The notes beneath the pieces were generated by a model. It saw nothing but the letters and a program-made list of their open reading frames with translations. It was not told the origin of the DNA and ran no database searches. Positions 30,541 through 41,595 of a stretch of DNA of 64,000 bases are shown here, one piece after another. Origin of the DNA: Syngnathus acus (taxonomy: Eukaryota > Chordata > Actinopteri > Syngnathiformes > Syngnathidae); NCBI RefSeq assembly GCF_901709675.1, contig NC_051094.1:18662001-18726000 (forward strand), written 5' to 3'. How positions within the stretch are numbered: the stretch's first letter is position 1; every line of letters starts with the position of its first letter. Position numbers and translations under genes: made by a program.

Positions 30541-32514
30541 TCTATCTCTAAGGGAGAGCCCGGACATCCTGCGGAGAAAACTCATTTCGGCCGCTTGTAT
30601 CCGGGATCTCGTTCTTTCGGTCACGACCCATAGCTCGTGACCATAGGTGAGGGTAGGAGCGTAAATCGACCGGTAAATTGAGAGCTTTGCCTTTTGGCTC
30701 AGCTCTCTCTTTACCACGACGGACCGGTACAGAGTCCGCATTACTGCCGACGCTGCACCGATCCGCCTGTCGATCTCGCGCTCCATCCTCCCCTCACTCG
30801 TGAACAAGACCCCAAGATACTTAAACTCCTCCACTTGGGGCAGGATCTCATCCCCGATCCGGAGAGGGCATTCCACCCTTTTCCGATCGAGGACCATGGA
30901 CTCGGATTTGGAGGTGCTGACCCTCATCCCGACCGCTTCACACTCGGCTGCGAACCGCTCCAGTGAGAGCTGGAGATCACGGCCTGAAGAAGCCAACAGC
31001 ACAACGTCGTCTGCAAAAAGCAGAGACGCGATGCTGAGGTCCCCAAACCGGACACCCTCAACGCCTCGGCTGCACCTAGAAATTCTGTCCATAAAAATTA
31101 TGAACAGAATCGGTGACAAAGGGCAGCCTTGGCGGAGTCCAACCCTCACTGGGAACGAATCCGACTTACTGCCGGAAATGCGGACCAAACTCTGGCATCG
31201 GTGATACAGGGACCGAACCGCCCTTATCAGTTGGCTCGGTACCCCGTACTCCCGAAGCACCCCCCACAGAACCTCCCGAGGGACACGGTCGAACGCCTTC
31301 TCCAAGTCCACAAAACACATGTGGACTGGTTGGGCGAACTCCCATGCACCCTCGAGGATCCTGTTGAGGGTGAAGAGCTGGTCCACTATTCCACGGCCAG
31401 GACGAAAGCCACACTGTTCCTCCTGAATCCGAGGTTCGACCTCCCGACGGACCCTCCTCTCCAGCACCCCTGAATAGACCTTACCAGGGAGGCTGAGGAG
31501 TGTAATTCTCCTGTAATTGGAACACACCCTCCGGTCCCCCTTCTTAAAGAGGGGAACCACCACCCCAGTCTGCCAATCCAGAGGCACTGTCCCCGATGTC
31601 CACGCGATGCTGTAGAGACGTGTCAGCCATGACAGCCCCACAACATCCAGAGCCCTTAAGAAATCCGGGCGGATCTCATCCACCCCCGGGGCCTTGCCAC
31701 CGAGGAGTTTTTTAACTACCTCAGTGACTTCAACCCCAGAGATTGGAGAGTCCGCCTCAGAGTCCCCAGGCCCTGCTTCCACAATGGAAGGCGTGTCGGT
31801 GGAATTGAGGAGGTCTTCGAAGTATTCTCCCCACCGACACACGACGTCCCGAGTCGAGGTCAGCAGCACGCCATCTCCACTGTAAACAGTGTTGACGTTG
31901 CACTGCTTCCCCCTCCTGAGACGCCGGATGGTGGACCAGAATTTCCTCGAAGCCGTCCGGAAGTCATTCTCCATGGCCTCGCCAAACTCCTCCCACGCTC
32001 GGGTTTTTGCCTCAGCAACCGCCGAAGCCACGTTCCGCTTGGCCATCCGGTACCTGTCAGCTGCCTCCGGAGTCCCGCAGGCCAACACGGCCCGATAGGA
32101 CTCCTTCTTCAGCTTGACGGCATCCCTTACCGCCGGTGTCCACCAGCGGGTTCGGGGATTGCCGCCACGACAGGCACCAATGACCTTACGGCCACAGCTC
32201 CGGTCGGCCTCCTCAACAATGGAGGCGCGGAACAAGGTCCACTCGGACTCAATGTCCCCCGCCTCCCCCGGGACGTGGGAAAAGCTCTGCCGGAGGTGGG
32301 AGTTGAAGCTCTTCCTGACAGAGGATTCCGCCAGACGTTCCCAGCAGACCCTCACAGAACGTTTGGGTCTGCCAGGTCGGACCGGCATCTTCCCCCACCA
32401 TCGGAGCCAACCCACCACCAGGTGGTGATCAGTTGACAGCTCCGCCCCTCTCTTCGCCCGAGTGTCCAAAACATGCGGCCGCAAATCCGATGACACGACT
32501 ACAAAGTCGATCAT
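30541..32514 (-). pseudogene. Rex3-like reverse transcriptase, copy B (long open frame)
   Basis: This is a 650-residue open frame from MIDFVVVSS to the L2 insertion point. It keeps FVDLEKAFDRVP, GLRQGCPLSP and an intact LLFADDVVLLAS active-site motif. It also contains the end of the endonuclease (TDHHLV). It is the best preserved Rex3 RT in the window. It is disabled only by the L2 insertion at its C-terminus and by a frame break at about 32520 relative to the endonuclease. Confidence 0.88.
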
Positions 32515-32525
32515 CGAACTGCGGC

Positions 32526-33398
32526 CTAGGGTGTCCTGGTGCCATGGACACCCTTATGTTTGAACATGGTGTTCATTATAGAAAATCCGTGTCGAGCACA
32601 GAAGTCCAATAATAGAACACCGCTCGGGTTCAGATCGGGGGGGCCGTTCCTCCCAATCACGCCCTTCCAGGTCTCACTGTCATTGCCCACGTGAGCATTG
32701 AAGTCACCGAGTAGAACGATGGAGTCCCCAGAAGGAGCGCCCTCCAGCACTTCCTCCAGGGACTCCAAAAAGGGTGGGTACTCTGAGCTGCCATTTGGTG
32801 CATAGACACAAACAACAGTCAGGACCCGTCCCCCCACCCGAAGGCGGAGGGAGGCTACCCTCTCGTTCACCGGGGTGAACCCCAATGTGCAGGCGCCCAG
32901 CCCGGGGGCAATAAGTATACCCACACCTGCTCGACGCCTCTCACCGTGGGCAACTCCAGAGTGGAAGAGAGTCCAGCCCCTCTCGAGAGGGCTTGTACCG
33001 GAACCCAAACTGTGCGTGGAGGCAAGTCCGACTATATCTAGTCGGAACTTTTCTGCCTCGCACACCAGCTCGGGCTCCTTTCCAGCCAGAGAGGTGACAT
33101 TCCATGTCCCAAGAGCCAGCTTCTGCAGCCGGGGATCAGACCGCCAAGGTCCCTGCCTTTGGCCGCCGCCCAGCTTGCAATGCACCCGACCCCTTTGGCC
33201 CCTCCCACAGGTGGTGAGCCCATGGGAAGGGGGACCCACGTTTCCTTTTCGGGCTGAGCCCGGCCGGGCCCCATGGGCGAAGGCCCGGCCACCAGACGCT
33301 CGCCTTCGAGCCCCGCCTCCAGGCCTGGCTCCAGAGGGGGGCCCCGGTGACCCGCGTCCGGGCGAGGGAAAACGTGATCCATTAATTTTTTTCATCAT
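32526..33398 (-). pseudogene. Rex3-like AP endonuclease, copy B
   Basis: [31 protein letters not shown] and [13 protein letters not shown] are all present, so the catalytic motifs visible in this part are intact. Compared with copies A and C, about 11 bases are missing near 32545 (the CIW codons), which shifts the frame before the RT. Confidence 0.85.
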
Positions 33399-33568
33399 AA
33401 GGGGCTGATGAGCCGTGCTTTGTCTGGCCCCTCACCTAGGACCCGTTTGCCATGTGTGACCCTACCAGGGGCATGAAGCCCCAGACAACATGGCTCCTAG
33501 GATCATAGGGGCACGCAAACCCCTCCACCACGATAAGGTGACGACTCACGGAGGGGAGCCTGACAATC

Positions 33569-34051
33569 AAGAACCCAATTCCAACCAGGAACGCGGAAAG
33601 GATTATAAGGAGAGTGCGGATGACTCTGGTCAAAGAACGGATACGCTGCACCAAGAACAAACTCAACAACATCAACGATGAACTACAGCGACGGACGGAA
33701 CAATTCAAACACCGGTATGCCCTGGACAATGACACGGAAACAACACTACACGAACATTTAGATAATATACACGAACAGGAATTTGCCGCCACAAAAAACC
33801 GACACATCGGGAAATTGGACAGACTCGTCGCAAAAAAGAAGGCACAACCGGACCACACACACATCAACGAAAAATGGATTCACAATATGTCACGCCACAA
33901 ACTCACCCAGGCAGAACGCAGCATACTAGAAAAAGGACTCAACTACGCGATTACACCCAAAAACATACCCCACGATGATTTCATTTCAGCCACGGAGTTA
34001 GCATGCGAAAAAATACATAACCCAGGACAAAAAGCAGCACTACGCAATGAA
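33569..34051 (+). pseudogene. Penelope-like protein, piece 2
   Basis: An open frame with VRMTLVKERIRCTKNKL, an acidic-basic helical stretch, and IHNMSRHKLTQAERSILEKG followed by LNYAITPKNIPHDDF. The LS..LT..E...L.KGLN(Y/F)A.TP pattern is characteristic of the region just before RT in Penelope-like proteins. It is interrupted by the hAT at 34060. Confidence 0.8.
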
Positions 34052-35480
34052 GTTGCAGGCAGGGCTGTGGTCTCGGTCGGATTTTTTTGCACCGAGTCCG
34101 AGTCCGAGTCCGGCCTCTGGACCACGAGTCCGAGTCCGAGTCCGGCTGTTCATTTTTTCTGTTAATTCATGTGACTGCTTAGTCTTTATTCAAGGCTAAT
34201 TTAGATCAAAATCTAAATAATTACAACAGTTTTGTGATGGCTTTGTCTTTATTAAACATATAACAAATACAATAAACAGCTACTTTCAAGTTTTAATCAT
34301 TAATTACACCATTATAGCTCAGACATTTATCTAAACACAAATAATTAGTGACGACCCCACAACTATCGAAACACATCAATGATATAAGCTGGGTGACATA
34401 ATCGTCCTTGACATTGGTACATAATGTAAACATTAGCCTAAGTGCAACTCAACGTGGCCGCATTGATCGTAACTTACGCTCCGTTTCCCCCCTAAATCTA
34501 GAGGCAAAACATTTTTCTCTCGCTGCTCCCGGGTTCTTCCATCTTGGCTGCGCGCGGGGCATTGTGGGTCTTGTACGTGCACGCACGCAGGCAGGCAGGC
34601 GCGGGCGCGCACGCAACAACTAAATTTGTCTTCATAACAAGCAAGCAGGGCTGTGGACAGTATTCCTACGCGCATTCTCAGCTGCATGATGAAAATAAAA
34701 TTCAATAACGTCACTGAGGCATATTTTAACGAACTCCACTTCATTGTATGGCTTTTTAGCCCGTGCAATGTTCCAAGCCAGTTGAAACAATGCAAGTGTG
34801 ACAGTCTCTGAGTGCTTCGTAATTTTTTTGAAAAACTGTACCTATTTTTCTGCCTGACTTTTCAAAGTCTCCAAACTTGTGCTTGCGAAATTCAGTCCCT
34901 TTTGCAAAGTCCTTATCGATATTGGCATGAAGTGAGCTGAAGTGGCGCTGACCATTTGAAGCTTTTAAATGCGCCAATGACGTCCGACATATCAGGCAGA
35001 ATGGCTTGCCATAGCGTTCAACAAAAAACAACTTTAACTCTGTTTAAAACGTCCTGTGTTCATCGTCATATATTCGTTTAGCTGTGCATTTTTTCCTTGC
35101 CATTTTGGCAAGCGTCTTGTCAGCTTTTCTGGACCTAATGGGCCCCCATAGTCACAGTCGCCATTCATTAAAAAGCCAGCAAAACCAATCGCTCTGTTTG
35201 TCCCTCCTCCTTTGCGGGATTTCCCCTCACGCGCATGCGCGTTTGACCGGTTGGCGAGGTGGCGGCCGACAAACGCCGGCGGCGCTCAATGCTGTCAAGT
35301 TCTTTTTCAAACTTGATCGTAAGCAGGGCTGTGGACAGTATTCCTACGCGCATTCTCAGCAGCATGATGAAAATAAAATTGAACGTATTTTTTTTATTGT
35401 CGGAGTCCGAGTCCGAGTCCGGCAAAAATGACCGAGTCCGACCGAGTCCGAGTCCCCGTGTCCACAGCCCTGGTTGCAGG
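34052..35480. mobile_element. hAT element in the Penelope-like element, with 8-bp target duplication
   Basis: The element is 34060-35472. GTTGCAGG at 34052-34059 is repeated at 35473-35480. TIRs start CAGGGCTGTGG at both ends. Subterminal GAGTCCGAGTCCGAGTCCGG repeats occur on both sides. Two more internal CAGGGCTGTGGACAG sequences in direct orientation (34648 and 35326) are followed by the same ~55 bp. It is non-autonomous. Confidence 0.9.
34756..35031 (-). pseudogene. hAT transposase N-terminal fragment (BED-finger-like)
   Basis: The frame reads FFVERYGKPFCLICRTSLAH followed by RHFSSLHANIDKDF. A C-x2-C...H-x-(3-5)-H pattern and the CLIC core match the BED-type zinc finger at the N-terminus of GTF2IRD2/ZBED-like hAT transposases. 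The catalytic domain is missing. Confidence 0.7.
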
Positions 35481-36300
35481 TATATTAAAAACGGCTAAAT
35501 CACCACCCAGTAATATTACAAAACAGGAAGCGAAGGCAATGATCACACTAGCAAAAAATAAAGACATTACAATCCTCCCGGCGGACAAAGGCAGAACAAC
35601 AGTGATTATGGACACGGACACTTATGAGGAATCAATGCAACAGTTACTACAGGACGACACCTACAAAGTAATAAAAAAAGACCCAACAGAAGACAAGAAA
35701 AATAAACTCAAAGCATTACTCAAACCACTACTCATGGAAAATAAAATAGACAAACATGCATACAATCACCTAATACCCACAGCAAACATCATCCCCAGAA
35801 TCTATGGCACACCAAAAATCCATAAACCAGGTACACCTCTCCGCCCCATCGTAGACAGCATAGGGTCAGTCACATACAACCTTTCAAAGGCACTCACCGA
35901 AATAATAAAACCACTACTAGGACTCACGGATCAACACTGCTAAAACTCGAAACAACTCGCCACAGAACTCACACACATAAAAGTACGAAAAGACGAAATG
36001 TTCATATCACACGACGTCATTTCACTCTTCACAAAAACGCCCACACAGCCCACCATACACATAGTACATGACAGACTATCAGCAGACAGGACACTCAAGA
36101 AACGCACAAATCTAACAGCACAGGACATCACCCAACTACTTCATTTCATCGCCACCTCCACATACTTTCAATACAGAAACACAATTTACAGGGAAAAAGA
36201 GGGATTCCCTATGGGAGACCCTCTTTCTGCCATCATGTGCAATTTTTTTATGGAGGATTTAGAACAGAAGGCACTCTTAACAGCCCCGGACACTAGATAA
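35481..36300 (+). pseudogene. Penelope-like reverse transcriptase, piece 3 (truncated)
   Basis: Motifs in order: ILPADKGRTTVIMDTDTY, IPRIYGTPKIHKPGTPLRPI, VDSIGSVTYNLSKAL, HDVISLFTKTPT (RT motif A region), then TYFQYRNTIYREKEGFPMGD and PLSAIMCNFFMEDLEQKAL (motif B region). The IHKPG.PLRPIV..IGS.TY pattern is diagnostic of Penelope-like RTs. A stop at 35941 breaks the frame, and the sequence ends before the catalytic motif C. Confidence 0.88.
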
Positions 36301-36555
36301 GTAAAACAGTATAAGAGTATAAAAAGTATATAAGTTTGTATAAACTGACAAAAATATGCTGTTTCGCTCTCTTCAATCCGGCTTTTGACCTCGAAAGAGG
36401 TCAACCAAAAAACAAAGACAAACTAACAAAGTGTGTCAACCGGGTAAGTGTCAGGTGCATCATCTGGAACATCAATAGAAACAGGGGAATATCGGATCAT
36501 CTGATAGGCAGGGGGCCGGTCCGAGTCGTGCTTCTCAATTGCAGTAGTAATCTGA
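36301..36555. other. No gene seen; short hairpin
   Basis: TTGACCTCGAAAGAGGTCAA near 36386 is an 8-bp perfect stem with a GAAA loop. I do not see the conserved core of a hammerhead ribozyme around it. Confidence 0.4.
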
Positions 36556-37133
36556 CGGTTACACAAGATTCAAGATTCAAGAGTTTTTATTCACCATGTT
36601 TGAGCGTGCCAAACAAGGAATTTGACTTCGGTAAATCACAGCCTCTGTTCAACATTTAGGTGACTAACAACACTCAGGACATGTGAAAAATGGCAAATAT
36701 TCTCAAACATCCTCTGATCTTAAACTCCCAACAGGGCAAGGAAAAACTCAAAACTCCAGCTAGGGGAAATGAGAAACCTTGAGAAGACACCACAGATGGG
36801 AGGGTCCCTCTTCCAGGATGACTAGGCTGCAATGGATGCAGAGGACACATAGTACAAACAGTGTAGACAATTAAAAAAAGGTGTGGAACGCAGGATGTTA
36901 TTGCACAGTAATGACTCTGAGACTCTAAGAGTGGTGTGAGTTCATCAGAGCAACAGCCTGGGGGAAGAAGCTGTCTCTGTGTCTGCTGGTTTTGGCGTAC
37001 AGAGCTCTATAACGCCGTCCGGAGGGGAGTAGTTCAAACAGACTGCAACCTGGGTGAGAAGGGTCTGTAGAGATGTTCCTTGCACTTTTCCTGGTCCTGG
37101 AAGCTGGTGATCCACTGACAGGTTTTATTTAAA

Positions 37134-37282
37134 AAAAATAAAAATATCGATCGTGGAGCACTATATCGTGATGTATCGTGAATGAATCACAGCAGGCTTT
37201 AAGATATCGGCAAATATCGTATCGTGTTTCTTTGTATCGATATGATATCGTATCGTGACAAAACCCGCGATTTACACCCCTA
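37134..37282 (-). mobile_element. hAT-type terminal fragment
   Basis: The end reads (reverse) TAGGGGTGTAAATCGCGGG, then CACGATACGATATCATATCG, a palindromic subterminal segment seen in fish hAT elements. Only one end is present. Confidence 0.55.
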
Positions 37283-38177
37283 GTCTATAGTCATTCAAAC
37301 CTGTGATGGCGGGCTTCTTGGCCACTGGAACGATGGTGGAGCTCTTGAAGCACGAGGGCACCTCACACAGCTCCAGGGAACGGTTGAAGATCCGTGCAAA
37401 GGTGGGTGCCAGCTGCTCAGCACAGAGTTTCAAGCAGGAAGGTGACACGCCGTCTGGGCCCGGTGCCTTCCTGATCTTTTGTCGCCGGAACATCTGGCGC
37501 ACTTCCTCCTCGCGGAGCTGGAGTGCGGGCGCGGTCTCTGCAAGAGAGAGAGTGGGTGACAACGTTGGTAGAGGTGTGGACAGAGCAGTTGTGGGGGGAG
37601 GTGAGTATGTAGATTGTGCTGCAGGAGGTCCCGTTGTGTGGGAGGACCGATCAAACATGCAGTAGAACCTGTTTAGCTGGTTAGCAAGCCTTGGGCTCTC
37701 CACACGCTTTCTTGAAGCCCGTGATGCTCTGCAGACCTTTCCACACTGTTGAGGGATCAGGATTGGCAGAGAGGTGTCTCTCCAGGCTCTCCCCGTAACA
37801 CCTCCTGGCTTTCCTGACCTCTCGGTTCAGTGTGTTTCTGGTCTGCTTGAACAGGTCGCGGTCGCCGCTCCTGTAGGCCTCCTCCTTGACTTTGCGCAGC
37901 CTCCTGAGGTTCGGTGTAAACCAAGGTTTGTCGTTGTTGTACGTGCAGAAGGTCTTAGTCTGCACACACAAGTCCTCACAAAAGCTGATGTATGATGTCA
38001 CAGTGTCAGTGAGTTCATGCAGGTCTGAAGTTGCAGCTTCAAAAACTCCCCAATCGGTGCAGTCAAAGCAGGCTTGGAGGTCCTGCCTTGACTCCACTGT
38101 CCACTTCCTCACAGTCCTCACCACAGGCTTAGAAGTTTTTAGTTTCTGCCTATAGGCCGGGATCAGATGAACTAGAC
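37283..38177 (-). pseudogene. L2/Rex1-type LINE, endonuclease-RT linker and start of RT
   Basis: One frame (37681-38177 side) reads [20 protein letters not shown], then a long helical linker rich in E, R and K. The next (37272-37703) reads [19 protein letters not shown] and [19 protein letters not shown], the first RT motifs. A frame change separates them near 37690, and the RT core is absent. Confidence 0.78.
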
Positions 38178-38546
38178 CAGACATGGGCAAACTACGGCCC
38201 GCGGGCCACATCCGGCCCACGGGGCCGTTTAATCCGGCCCGCCAAACCTGAATAAATTGTATTATTAATTTTTTTTGGGGTCATTTTCCCTGCAATTACT
38301 ATGTTTCCCCAGTAGATGGGGAAGCGCCCGCCCGCGCATTTACTCCCGGGAGCCGTGTCAGAAATCTCGGTGCACACTCACAAGTGCGTGTACGTACTCA
38401 GTAGTACGTAGTAATTTCATCTATCAGTGCCGAATTTCGAGTGTAGGCTGTGACGTCAATATTCTCGTAATTCGCGCGCTGAGTTTTCAAATACAGTTTT
38501 ACGCTAATGCCACCCACAAACCTTCCCCTGGAATCCTTCCATTAAA

Positions 38547-38783
38547 ATGAGTGGCCCGAAGAAAAGAAAGGTGGACACTGAGTGCCGAATGTTAAAAAAG
38601 AGTGGACAATTTGGCTCGACCTACGTGTGTGAGCAGACGTTCAGCCACATGAACGTCAACAAAGCCCGTCACCGATCTAGGTTAACGGACCGACACCTCG
38701 GCTCTATCCTAAGAATTACCACAACAAATTTTACTCCAGACTACGATGCACTAGCAAAAAAGGGAAACCAACAATACTATTGA
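38547..38783 (+). CDS. Shortened hAT transposase frame: N-terminus fused in frame to the dimerisation end
   Basis: A complete 78-residue frame from ATG to TGA. It starts MSGPKKRKVDTECR, containing a PKKRKV nuclear-localisation-like motif also seen at the start of the hAT transposase at 53074. From about residue 23 it reads FGSTYVCEQTFSHMNVNKAR and RSRLTDRHLGSILRI, the C-terminal hAT dimerisation segment. The BED finger and the whole catalytic domain between them are deleted, and the join is in frame. It could make a small nuclear protein able to pair with full transposase, but expression is unproven. It may simply be a chance in-frame deletion. Confidence 0.6.
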   Translation: MSGPKKRKVDTECRMLKKSGQFGSTYVCEQTFSHMNVNKARHRSRLTDRHLGSILRITTTNFTPDYDALAKKGNQQYY

Positions 38784-38947
38784 TTTCTTTATTACTTTAT
38801 TTAGATGTATTCTTTCACTGATTCTTCAAGATGATGTATGTGGTCGGAATGTTGCCGTTGGATGTGATTTCGCCTCATTAGATAAACATATTTCATAAAT
38901 CTGACCTGCAGGCGCTCAAGTGATGGAAAATGTTATTCATCATAACA

Positions 38948-40494
38948 GTGTTTATGTCTTCACGGACATCTTTAACACTTCCCTGCAGCAGGCCATCGTC
39001 CTGTCGTGTTTCAAAGCTGCCACCATCGTACCTGTGCCGAAGAAGCCTGCTCCGTCCTGCTTCAGTGACTACCGCCCCGTGGCACTTACGCCCATCATCA
39101 TGAAGTGCTTTGAGCGGCTTGTCATGGAGCACATCCGGTCAGTTCTCCCCCCCACCATTGACCCCTTCCAGTTTGCGTACCGAGCCAAACGGTCCTCTGA
39201 GGATGCCATCTGCTCTGCCCTCCACTCGGCCCTCACCCACCTGGAGGGGAGGGACTCGTGTGTGAGGTTGCTGTTTGTGGACTTCAGTTCTGCCTTCAAC
39301 ACCATTGTGCCACAGCGTCTCATCAGCAAACTTGACAAGCTGGGCCTCAGTACCTGCCTCTGCAACTGGCTACTGGACTTCCTCTGTCAGAGGCCACAGG
39401 TGGTACGTGTTGGCGACAAGATCTCCGCCAGCATCACGCTGAGCACAGGGGCCCCCCAAGGCTGCGTGCTCAGTCCGCTGCTCTTCACCCTCCTGACGCA
39501 TGACTGCGCTGCCACCTGCAGCGGCAACCGCATAGTGAAGTTTGCTGACGACACGACTCTGGTGGGTCTCATCACCAAGGGAGACGAGACTCAATACAGG
39601 CTGGAGGTTGACCTTCTGACCGCGTGGTGCGGGGACAACAACCTCCTGCTGAACGTCGACAAGACCAAGGAGATTGTTGTTGACTTCCGGAAGGGTCACG
39701 CCCAACACCTGCCGCTGACCATCGACGGTGCTGTGGTGGAGAGAGTGAGCAGCGCCAGGTTCCTGGGGGTGCACATCAGTGAGGATCTCTCCTGGTCCAC
39801 CAACACCGCATCGCTGGCGAAGAAGGCCCAGCGCCGCCTGTACTTCCTTCGGAAACTCAGGCGAGCGGGGGCTCCTCCGGCCGTCATGTCTACTTTTTAC
39901 CGCGGCACCATTGAGAGCGTCCTCTCCAGCTGTATTGCTGTCTGGGGTGGCAGCTGCACTGACTACGACTTGAAGGCCCTGCAGCGCATAGTGAAGACGG
40001 CTAGTAAGACTATTGGTGCTTCTCTCCCCTCCTTGAAGGACATTTACACCTCCCATCTCACCCGCAAGGCGACCAAGATTGTGAGTGATGTGAGTCACCC
40101 CGCTCACTCTTTGTTTGAACTTCTGCCCTCTGGGAAGCGGTACAGGAGCCTGCGCTCCCGCACCACCAGACTCTCCAACAGCTTCGTACTCCAGGCTGTT
40201 AGGATCCTGAACTCGCTCCCCCTTTCTGCGGAGCGTCCTGTTCTTGCTGTCTGCTGTATGCACACTGGCTCGGTTTTGCCCTCTTATTTAATGGGTTATT
40301 GGTCTATTATTTATTCATCGCTCATTTTATTTTATTTATTATTTATGGTTTGTGCCTTCTTGTTTTTGTTTTGTGTCGCCTACTTGTATGTCTCGTCACC
40401 GTGGGATGGAGGAAACGGAATTTCGGTTTCTTTGTGTGTCTTGACATATGAAGGGATTGACAATAAAGCTGACTTTGACTTTGACTTTGACTAA
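38948..40494 (+). mobile_element. L2-type LINE, 5'-truncated, young-looking, inside the hAT
   Basis: It starts within the RT ([13 protein letters not shown]) and ends with AATAAAGCTGACTTTGACTT, a (TTTGAC)n tail. The hAT 3' sequence resumes after 40495. The exact left junction is uncertain by about 15 bp. Confidence 0.82.
38959..40494 (+). pseudogene. L2-type LINE reverse transcriptase and C-terminus, uninterrupted
   Basis: The frame is open for over 500 codons. It shows [35 protein letters not shown] (motif A), [19 protein letters not shown] (motif B) and [14 protein letters not shown] (motif C, intact FADD). The C-terminal domain includes [33 protein letters not shown] and RILNSLPLS. Past about 40230 the frame reads into the 3' UTR. 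The endonuclease and the start of RT are missing, so it is dead on arrival, but the absence of stops suggests a recent insertion. Confidence 0.88.
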
Positions 40495-40750
40495 TAAGAA
40501 TCACTGATAGTAGTTTTTTGGTGAAATATTTTTTTAATGCTGTTAATAAATGCATTTGTTTTCAAAAAGCTTTTTTTTTAATATCCATGCTTTAGTATCT
40601 ACTAAAAGTAAAAACCTTTTATGCAATGACCTTTACATGTCATTTATATTACTTCACACAAACACTACATCCATCTGCTCCTGGTTCGGCCCCCCGGTCA
40701 AAATTTAGAACCCAATTCGGCCCGCAAGTCAAAAAGTTTGCCCACCCCTG

Positions 40751-41595
40751 ATTTAAAGTAAAGAAAAAAGTAAATTACTTGTTTTACGTTGAATCCTTTT
40801 AAGACAAGAACATCAAAGCAAGAAGCCCAAAATAGAAAGTTAACAGCTCATGCCCCTCAGATATTGACAAGCATGAGGATAAGAGACCTTGCTACTATCT
40901 GTGCGTGTCCTATCAGGATTCCTAAACAGGCTCCTGAAACAACAACTACAAAGAGGTCCTTAGAGGCTATGATGAGAAGCTTAGAGGTTAATATCTGCTA
41001 TGAGGAGAAGCTTAGAGGATAATATCTGCATTGGAGAGAGAGTTCTCCGTTTACTATGACACTGCATGCAAACACCGACCACATTGTTGCACACTATGCT
41101 AGTAAAGACACTTCTTAATAACTAATATGTTCAGGACGTCAGGATAATGTATTGTGACGTAATGTAAACGTATTTGTAATTTAATTTTAATGTGCTAAAA
41201 AAGGAAGCAAAACACAAACTTTGTATTTATTATGTTCATGATGGTAGGAATGGACAATGGTTTAGTAAGTATTAGCTCCTTGCACTTACAAAAAATATCT
41301 CCAACAAAACCTGATGTTACACATTCCACAAATGTATATTTCCCCATATATTCATGGTGGCTAAGCACCCCCAATTATTTTTAAAGCTTAAAATTATTGA
41401 ATAAGTAGGTGTTGGAGCCAAATTAGTTTCCTTAGCTTAAATTAATAAATGGCAAGTCATTTCTGCCAGAAAGATGTGGTTGCAACACCCCCAGTCATAT
41501 TTATTTTTTTAAAAAACCAATTGAAAAGAATAATCTGTGACTAAGCACATGCAGATAAACCGCAACTATGCGCAACACTGTTCAAAAAGGGCATA
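40751..41595. other. No gene seen
   Basis: A+T-rich. A short imperfect direct repeat (GAGAAGCTTAGAGG) occurs near 40975 and 41004. Confidence 0.45.

Larger units (their letters stand above)
29619..33568 (-). mobile_element. Rex3-like LINE, copy B, with 12-bp target duplication
   Basis: The element runs 29631-33556. AGCCTGACAATC is present at 29619-29630 and again at 33557-33568, a perfect target-site duplication. A (CATC)n tail lies at 29631-29662. It is full length except for an L2 insertion at 29988-30540. It landed inside the Penelope-like coding sequence. Confidence 0.93.
29425..36300 (+). mobile_element. Penelope-like element, split by Rex3 and hAT insertions
   Basis: Three collinear coding pieces (29479-29618, 33569-34051, 35481-36300) join across two insertions with target duplications. 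The left boundary is approximate. The element stops in the RT domain at about 36300, before the RT YVDD-type motif and any GIY-YIG endonuclease, so its 3' part is missing. Confidence 0.8.
36556..38177 (-). mobile_element. L2/Rex1-type LINE fragment, broken by a hAT end
   Basis: The 3' UTR starts (reverse) at the TTGAATCTTGAATCTTG tail near 36560. The C-terminal codons (LLPSGRRYRALYAKTSR) lie near 36960-37050. A hAT-type fragment replaces the RT core at 37134-37282. Upstream coding resumes at 37283. The element stops at the hAT at 38178. Confidence 0.75.
38178..40750 (+). mobile_element. hAT deletion derivative carrying an L2 insertion
   Basis: The left TIR is CAGACATGGGCAAACTACGG and the right TIR in reverse is CAGGGGTGGGCAAACTTTTT, with GGCCCGCGGGCC-type subterminal motifs on both sides. 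The 8 bp outside (AACTAGAC and ATTTAAAG) do not match. A shortened transposase frame is at 38547. An L2 lies at about 38948-40494. Confidence 0.8.

Noticed and set aside
36380-36410. Hammerhead ribozyme in the Penelope-like element
   Set aside because: Penelope-like elements often carry one, and there is a perfect stem with a GAAA loop here, but the CTGATGA core and the third stem are not seen.
39370-40263. 297-codon - strand frame
   Set aside because: It is antisense to the L2 RT frame, which has all the RT motifs.
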